NCBI GenBank assembly: GCA_900548185.1 | Contig: URJJ01000020.1 | Span: 1 to 46,366, forward strand | DNA: 46,366 bases | Direction: 5' to 3' | DNA from: an uncultured Opitutales bacterium | GTDB lineage: Bacteria; Verrucomicrobiota; Verrucomicrobiia; Opitutales; Intestinicryptomonadaceae | Shown here: positions 41,922 to 46,366 of the stretch, piece by piece | Layout: each line of letters begins with the position of its first letter | Position numbering within the stretch: position 1 is the first letter of the stretch | The notes under the pieces: model-generated | What the model saw: the letters and a program-made list of their open reading frames with translations, nothing else | The model's database searches: none | What the model was told of the DNA's origin: nothing | Program-made: the position numbers and the translations under genes

Positions 41922-43010
41922 ATGTCCTCCACCGAACCCCTGAACAGATGCTGCGACAGGCTTAAGCCCGATACGGAGGCGATTTTCATAAGCTCCCGCA
42001 TCCGGCTCGCGCGCAATGTCGCCGGGGAGCTTTTTTCCCCCGCCATAACGGAAGCTGGCAGGCGGGGCGTTTTCGAGGCTTGCAGGCAGGCTCTTTTGAA
42101 GACGAGGAAGTTTGCGGCGGGCGTCTTTCTGAACCTCGACGAAATGTCCGCGGACGACCGTGAAATGCTTGTCGAGCGAAACATGATAAGCAGGGAGCTT
42201 GCCGAGGGGGCCGGGACGCGCGGGGCGTTCGTCTCCGCAGACTGTTCCGCGTGCGTCATGGTAAACGAGGAGGACCACCTGCGCATACAGATGCTGGCAA
42301 GGGGCCTCTGCCTCGAATCCCTCTGGAAAAAGATAGACTCGCTCGACAACCAGATAGAGAGGAGCCTTGCCTATGCCTTCAGCCCCGAGTACGGCTACCT
42401 CACCGCGTGCCCGACCAACGCCGGCACCGGAATGCGGGCGTCTGTCATGATGCACCTTGCGGGCCTTTCGATGACGGGCGACGCCGAAAAGGTCGTGCGC
42501 GGCCTCAACCAGCTTGGCATGGTGGCCCGAGGCTCAAACGGGGAGGGCAGCGACCCCCAGGGCGCATTCTACCAGATTTCAAACCAGCAGACCCTCGGCG
42601 TTTCGGAATTGGAGATAGTCTCCCGCATAACCGAGATGTGCGTGAAAATCGCCGGGTTTGAGCGCAACGCCAGGGAGATGCTGCTTGAAAAGAATCCGGA
42701 GCTTCTTTTTGACAAAATTGCCAGGGCCCGGGCCGTCATCGATTCCTGCCGCATAATTTCAAGCACGGAGGCGGTCGAATGCCTGTCTGCGATGCGCCTT
42801 GCGGCGGACATGGGGTTCATGCCTGCAAAGAGCAAGATAGTAATAGACGCCATGCTTCTCGACGTCCGCCCGGCCCACCTCAAGCGCGACTTCGGCTCGC
42901 CCGAAATGTCGGCCGAGGCCAGGGACATCCTGCGCGCAAGGGTGCTGAAGGGCGCCTTCAAGGGCGTCAGAAGGCCCTCGTTCCCTCGGGGCAAAAAAAA
43001 TGTAAAGTAG
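41922..43010 (+). CDS. mcsB: protein arginine kinase McsB
   Basis: Phosphorylates arginine on damaged proteins, marking them for ClpCP. 362 residues of the phosphagen-kinase fold: SSRIRLARN (24-32, ATP phosphates), VNEEDHLRIQ (114-123, catalytic Glu), CPTNAGTGMRASVMMHL (163-179) and RGSNGEGSDPQGAFYQISNQ (203-222, nucleotide-binding Arg and the flexible loop). The catalytic set looks intact, and the C-terminal region keeps a phosphoarginine-pocket-like arrangement. Set between mcsA and clpC. The purine gene purA precedes the operon; the usual CtsR repressor gene is absent. Confidence 0.94.
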   Translation: MSSTEPLNRCCDRLKPDTEAIFISSRIRLARNVAGELFSPAITEAGRRGVFEACRQALLKTRKFAAGVFLNLDEMSADDREMLVERNMISRELAEGAGTRGAFVSADCSACVMVNEEDHLRIQMLARGLCLESLWKKIDSLDNQIERSLAYAFSPEYGYLTACPTNAGTGMRASVMMHLAGLSMTGDAEKVVRGLNQLGMVARGSNGEGSDPQGAFYQISNQQTLGVSELEIVSRITEMCVKIAGFERNAREMLLEKNPELLFDKIARARAVIDSCRIISSTEAVECLSAMRLAADMGFMPAKSKIVIDAMLLDVRPAHLKRDFGSPEMSAEARDILRARVLKGAFKGVRRPSFPRGKKNVK

Positions 43011-43138
43011 CCGGAGTTTTCTCCGATAGCGATAATCCCTCCGGTTTTTCGGCTGAAATATGCCGATAAATTTTATTGATGGGGGCGCGGGAGGGCGCAA
43101 TTATGGAAACAATCTTCATACAATAGAAAACAAGCAAA

Positions 43139-45610
43139 ATGCAGCTAACTCCAAGAGCACAGCAGGTATTGTCGCTGGCCAGAAAAGAGGCGCAGCGCTT
43201 CAGGCACAACTATGTCGGCACGGAGCATCTCCTGTTGGGGATAATCAACCTCGGCCAGGGCGTGGCCGTGAACGTCCTGCGCAAGATGGGGGTGAACCTC
43301 GAAAACGTCAGGCAGGAGGTTGAAAGGCGCGTCGGCTCCGGGCAGGACGCCCCGGCTGACTCCGAGATGGAGCACACCGAGGGCGTAAAGCGGGTGATAG
43401 CGATAGCCGCCCAGGAGGCCGCAAAATTCGGCCACAATTACGTGGGCACCGAACACATACTTCTCGGCCTTCTGCGCGAGGGCGAGGGCGAAGCCGCGCA
43501 GGTGCTGCGCACGCTGGGGGTCAACATCGAAACCTGCAAGAGCCTGATAATGGCTGAACTGGACCCGAATTTTGTGGGCGACAGCCCCCAGGAGCCGCCC
43601 GAGGCACAGCAGCAGGAGGGCCGCCAGGAAAAGCAGAGCGCCCTCAAGGCGTTCGGCCGCGACCTCACCGAAATCGCGCGCCAAGGCAAGCTCGACCCTG
43701 TCATCGGCCGGGCCAGGGAAATCATGCGCGTAATCCAGATACTGTGCAGGCGCACCAAGAACAACCCCGTCCTCATGGGCGAGGCCGGCGTCGGAAAGAC
43801 CGCCATCGTCGAGGGGCTTGCGCAGGAGATTGCGTCCGGAAACGTTCCCGAGCTCATCGCCTCCAAGCGCGTCATCGCGCTCGACATGGCCCTCATGGTC
43901 GCCGGCACCAAGTACCGAGGCCAGTTCGAGGAGCGCATAAAGGCCGTCATGGACGAAATCGAGTCCGCAGGCGACGTGATACTTTTCATCGACGAGCTCC
44001 ACACGATAGTCGGGGCGGGTTCGGCCGAGGGGGCCATGGACGCCTCCAACATTTTCAAGCCCGCCCTTTCCAGGGGCGCGCTCCAGTGCATCGGCGCCAC
44101 CACCATGGCCGAGTACCGCAAGTTCATCGAAAAGGACAGCGCCCTGGACCGCAGATTCCAGAGCGTCAAGGTCGAGGCCCCGAATGTTGACGATGCCGTC
44201 GCCATCCTGAAGGGGCTGCGCCCGAACTATGAAAAGCACCACCACTGCCGCTTTACAGACGCCGCCCTTGAGGCGGCCGTCAGGCTTTCGGAGCGCTACA
44301 TCACAAGCCGCTACCTGCCCGACAAGGCCATAGACGTCATTGACGAGGCCGGGTCGCGCGCGCGCATAAAGATGATGGAGCGCCCGCCGGAAGTGGAGGA
44401 GATGGCGGAAAAGATAAAGGCCGCCGCAGCGGGCAAGGAGGAGGCAATCGCCTCGCAGAATTTCGAGGAGGCCGCGCGCCTGCGCGACCTTGAAAAGAGC
44501 CTCGCCTCGTCGCGCGACGACATCGTCCGGTCCTGGAAAAAGTCGCTTGAGGAAAAGGTGGCCACCGTCGGCGAGGACGACATATTCGCAGTCGTCTCGG
44601 CGTGGACGGGGATACCCCTTTCGCGGATGGAGGAAAGCGAAACCAAAAAGCTCCTCCAGCTTGAGGCTACCCTGCGCGGGCAGGTTGTCGGGCAGAACGA
44701 GGCCACGTCCGTCGTGGCGCGCGCCCTGAGGCGCTCGCGCGCCGCGCTCAAGGATCCGAAGCGCCCGATTGGCTCGTTCCTCTTCATGGGGCCGACGGGC
44801 GTGGGCAAGACCTACCTTGCAAAAATCCTTGCGAAGGAGATGTTCGGCGAGGAGGACGCGCTGATTCAGATAGACATGTCCGAATACATGGAAAAGTTCT
44901 CCATCTCAAGGCTCATAGGCTCCCCTCCGGGGTACGTCGGCCACGAGGACGGCGGCCAGCTCACCGAGAAGGTGCGCCGCAGGCCGTACAGCGTGATACT
45001 TTTCGACGAAATTGAAAAGGCGCATCCGGACGTCGCGCAGCTTTTGCTTCAAGTGCTTGAGGACGGGCGCCTCACCGACAGCCTCGGGCGCACGGTCGAT
45101 TTCCGCAACACAATCATAATCCTCACGAGCAACGTGGGGGCGCACATACTGCAAAAGACTCAGTCCATGGGCTTTGGCGTCGGCCTCGACAGCGAGCTCG
45201 ACTACGAAAAGACCAAGGACAGGGTGATGGACGAGATGAAGCGCGTGTTCCGCCCCGAATTCCTCAACCGGATAAACGACATAGTGCTTTTCAGGTCGCT
45301 CTCCTTTGAGGACATGGGCAATATTGTCGAAATCGAGCTTCAGCGGCTGCGCGAGCGGCTGAAGGAGCAGAATCTCGCGGTCGTTCTGGACGACTCCGCC
45401 AAGAAGTTTCTGGTGGAAAAGGGCTGGGATGAGAAGTACGGCGCGCGCCCTTTGCGCAGGGCAGTCGAGCGCGAGCTGGAAGACCCGCTTGCAGAGGCGC
45501 TTCTCCGAGGCAGCGTGGTCGCAGGCGCCGGGGACATAACTGTCTCGGCGGACGGCGGAAGGCTGGTATTCAGGCAGGACAGGCCGCTGGCGGCTTCCGG
45601 GGCGAAGTGA
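43139..45610 (+). CDS. clpC: ATP-dependent Clp protease ATPase subunit ClpC
   Basis: Hexameric unfoldase feeding ClpP. 823 residues: two N-terminal Clp repeats (each with HNYVGTEH, residues 23-30 and 99-106) that bind McsB-marked proteins, first AAA+ domain with Walker A GEAGVGKT (214-221), the middle domain with a UVR-like motif (EEAIASQNFEEAARLRDLEK), second AAA+ with GPTGVGKT (551-558) and LFDEIEKAHPDV, and a D2 end-domain. 128 bp separate it from mcsB, so it could have its own promoter; none is clear. Ended by a strong terminator. Confidence 0.97.
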   Translation: MQLTPRAQQVLSLARKEAQRFRHNYVGTEHLLLGIINLGQGVAVNVLRKMGVNLENVRQEVERRVGSGQDAPADSEMEHTEGVKRVIAIAAQEAAKFGHNYVGTEHILLGLLREGEGEAAQVLRTLGVNIETCKSLIMAELDPNFVGDSPQEPPEAQQQEGRQEKQSALKAFGRDLTEIARQGKLDPVIGRAREIMRVIQILCRRTKNNPVLMGEAGVGKTAIVEGLAQEIASGNVPELIASKRVIALDMALMVAGTKYRGQFEERIKAVMDEIESAGDVILFIDELHTIVGAGSAEGAMDASNIFKPALSRGALQCIGATTMAEYRKFIEKDSALDRRFQSVKVEAPNVDDAVAILKGLRPNYEKHHHCRFTDAALEAAVRLSERYITSRYLPDKAIDVIDEAGSRARIKMMERPPEVEEMAEKIKAAAAGKEEAIASQNFEEAARLRDLEKSLASSRDDIVRSWKKSLEEKVATVGEDDIFAVVSAWTGIPLSRMEESETKKLLQLEATLRGQVVGQNEATSVVARALRRSRAALKDPKRPIGSFLFMGPTGVGKTYLAKILAKEMFGEEDALIQIDMSEYMEKFSISRLIGSPPGYVGHEDGGQLTEKVRRRPYSVILFDEIEKAHPDVAQLLLQVLEDGRLTDSLGRTVDFRNTIIILTSNVGAHILQKTQSMGFGVGLDSELDYEKTKDRVMDEMKRVFRPEFLNRINDIVLFRSLSFEDMGNIVEIELQRLRERLKEQNLAVVLDDSAKKFLVEKGWDEKYGARPLRRAVERELEDPLAEALLRGSVVAGAGDITVSADGGRLVFRQDRPLAASGAK

Positions 45611-45636
45611 GCCGGAGTTGAGCCTGCGTGTTTTTC

Positions 45637-45668
45637 GGGGGCCGCAAGTTTGCGGCCCCCATTTTTTT
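45637..45668 (+). terminator. intrinsic terminator of clpC
   Basis: GGGGGCCGCAA (45637-45647) pairs with TTGCGGCCCCC (45650-45660), then ATTTTTTT. Confidence 0.92.
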
Positions 45669-46099
45669 GGGGTTCGCCTCACGGCTTTTGGCCGGAGCTT
45701 TTCAGCATGGAGTTTGCAATAGGATTGAATGAAAAACCGGATTTTGGGATGGGAAGCTCCGCAAAAAAGATGAAAAACCCACCGTCGCCGCCCCTGCCGC
45801 TTGCCGGCGCGCGCCTTTTGCAGTCGGATATTTTCCTGCAAAATTTTTTTGAAGGCGGTGGTCGCGCTATTTGCCGGCAAAGGGCGGGGCGGCGCAAGCC
45901 TCGGCGGGTGGAAAAGCTATCCAAATCCCGCTTCATTTGACTTAACCGTGTGAAATCCCAAGCCCAAATCCGGCAGCTAAACCTGCAACAAAACTTCTAA
46001 ATATTCCGAAATTCCGTTGTCTTCCGCTCTTTCCCGCTTCCAACATCGGAAGCCCCCTACACTGGCTGCGGGCGGGATTTTTGGGAGGAGGGGATGCGG
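45669..46099. other. intergenic region after clpC
   Basis: About 430 bp between convergent genes. Nothing beyond the clpC terminator could be supported; the short open frames here are not protein-like. Confidence 0.4.
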
Positions 46100-46366
46100 T
46101 CAGTCGTCGCCTTCCTCCAGCTCCTGCATCGTCTGGTCGTCTTCCAGTATGGCGCCTGCATCCTGTTTTTGGGCGGCTTGGGCGGCCGGGGCGTCATCCT
46201 GAAATGCGCCGCGCACGAGGGCGTCGGGATCGCATTTGAACTGGTCCCTTATTAGTGCGAGGAGCCCGGGCGAAATTTTTTTCATGGCTTCGGCAAATTC
46301 CGGGGAGTTTTCGCCGAACACTTCCACCTCGCGTTTTGCGGGGCGGTTCGGGGCTTGGGGCTGTCT
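46100..46366 (-). CDS. hypothetical protein, C-terminal part only
   Basis: The minus-strand frame is open to the window edge (89 codons), so the N-terminus is missing. The visible part has a Pro/Arg-rich start, a short helical region (SPEFAEAMKKISPGLLALIRDQF) and a very acidic Ala/Gln/Asp/Glu-rich tail ending MQELEEGDD. A GTG at 46327 could be a start but the frame is open beyond it. The first two codons at the edge (46361-46366) may be adapter. No family recognised. Confidence 0.5.
   Translation of the reverse strand, partial: RQPQAPNRPAKREVEVFGENSPEFAEAMKKISPGLLALIRDQFKCDPDALVRGAFQDDAPAAQAAQKQDAGAILEDDQTMQELEEGDD
46361..46366 (+). other. possible 6-base Nextera remnant at contig end
   Basis: The last bases CTGTCT equal the first six bases of the Nextera mosaic-end read-through sequence. 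Given the undoubted adapter at the other end this is plausible, but six bases can occur by chance. Confidence 0.4.

Noticed and set aside
1..46366. CRISPR arrays, rRNA, complete insertion sequences, prophage genes
   Set aside because: Looked for on both strands; no regularly spaced repeats, transposase, integrase or phage structural genes were found.

Overview
The window is one contig end-piece from a Gram-negative, high-GC bacterium, most likely a Verrucomicrobiota (Opitutae-like) gut lineage. The reasons are: an LpxK gene (lipid A, so an LPS outer membrane); two intact proteins and one decayed protein with PEP-CTERM-type C-terminal sorting tails; a SufT-type Fe-S protein; RNase HIII next to RNase HII; a zinc-free MetG; a long divergent PurA; and a GH95 alpha-fucosidase typical of glycan feeders. 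The lineage call is inference from gene content; no rRNA or tRNA gene is visible. Bases 1-51 are an Illumina Nextera adapter and the last 6 bases may be the start of one, so both ends of the window are library or assembly ends.

Layout. 88-3400 (minus): a Na/phosphate cotransporter followed by metG. 3497-4153: queC. 4252-7381: a striking symmetric unit of about 3.1 kb. Two copies of a roughly 75-bp sequence face each other as inverted repeats at its borders. Inside, two two-gene operons diverge: an unrecognised pair (4443-5560, minus, the second protein with a ribbon-helix-helix-like tail) and an ECF sigma factor with a probable membrane anti-sigma partner (6018-7123, plus). Each operon ends in a terminator just inside its border repeat. 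The shared 457-bp intergenic region carries phased heptamer repeats, an attenuator-like hairpin and a sigma-E-like promoter. 7583-9047 (minus): a YbaK-family deacylase and a secreted esterase. 9204-12663 (plus): a small ribbon-helix-helix gene, then pyrH-frr-proB-sufT (UMP kinase, ribosome recycling, proline step 1, Fe-S assembly).

12664-14054 is a long stretch without a convincing gene. It holds one strongly structured segment ending in a terminator, whose loop repeats the 3' tail of 16S rRNA (the anti-Shine-Dalgarno). 14055-17422 (minus): a DRE-TIM aldolase, carA and a PEP-CTERM protein, each with its own terminator. 17765-19893 (plus): two multi-pass membrane proteins. 20185-22698 (minus): rnhB, rnhC and a secreted protein. 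22827-24350: RNase Y. 24779-25485 (minus): a PIN/Phd-type toxin-antitoxin pair, directly followed upstream by a decayed PEP-CTERM gene. 26363-27823 (minus): a PEGA-type lipoprotein and proC. 28072-37676 (plus): glycogen phosphorylase, a membrane protein with lpxK, a GH95 fucosidase and an ABC-F ATPase. 38118-39485: a pentapeptide-repeat PEP-CTERM protein with a nested palindromic operator upstream. 39704-45610 (plus): purA, mcsA, mcsB and clpC. 46100-46366 (minus): the C-terminal part of an unknown gene leaving the window.

How they work together: most genes are housekeeping (translation, nucleotide and proline synthesis, RNA turnover, lipid A, glycogen). The parts most worth following up are the inverted-repeat-bounded ECF/unknown-gene unit, the mcsA-mcsB-clpC arginine-phosphorylation and proteolysis operon in an LPS-bearing bacterium without a linked ctsR, and the anti-SD-like structured element.
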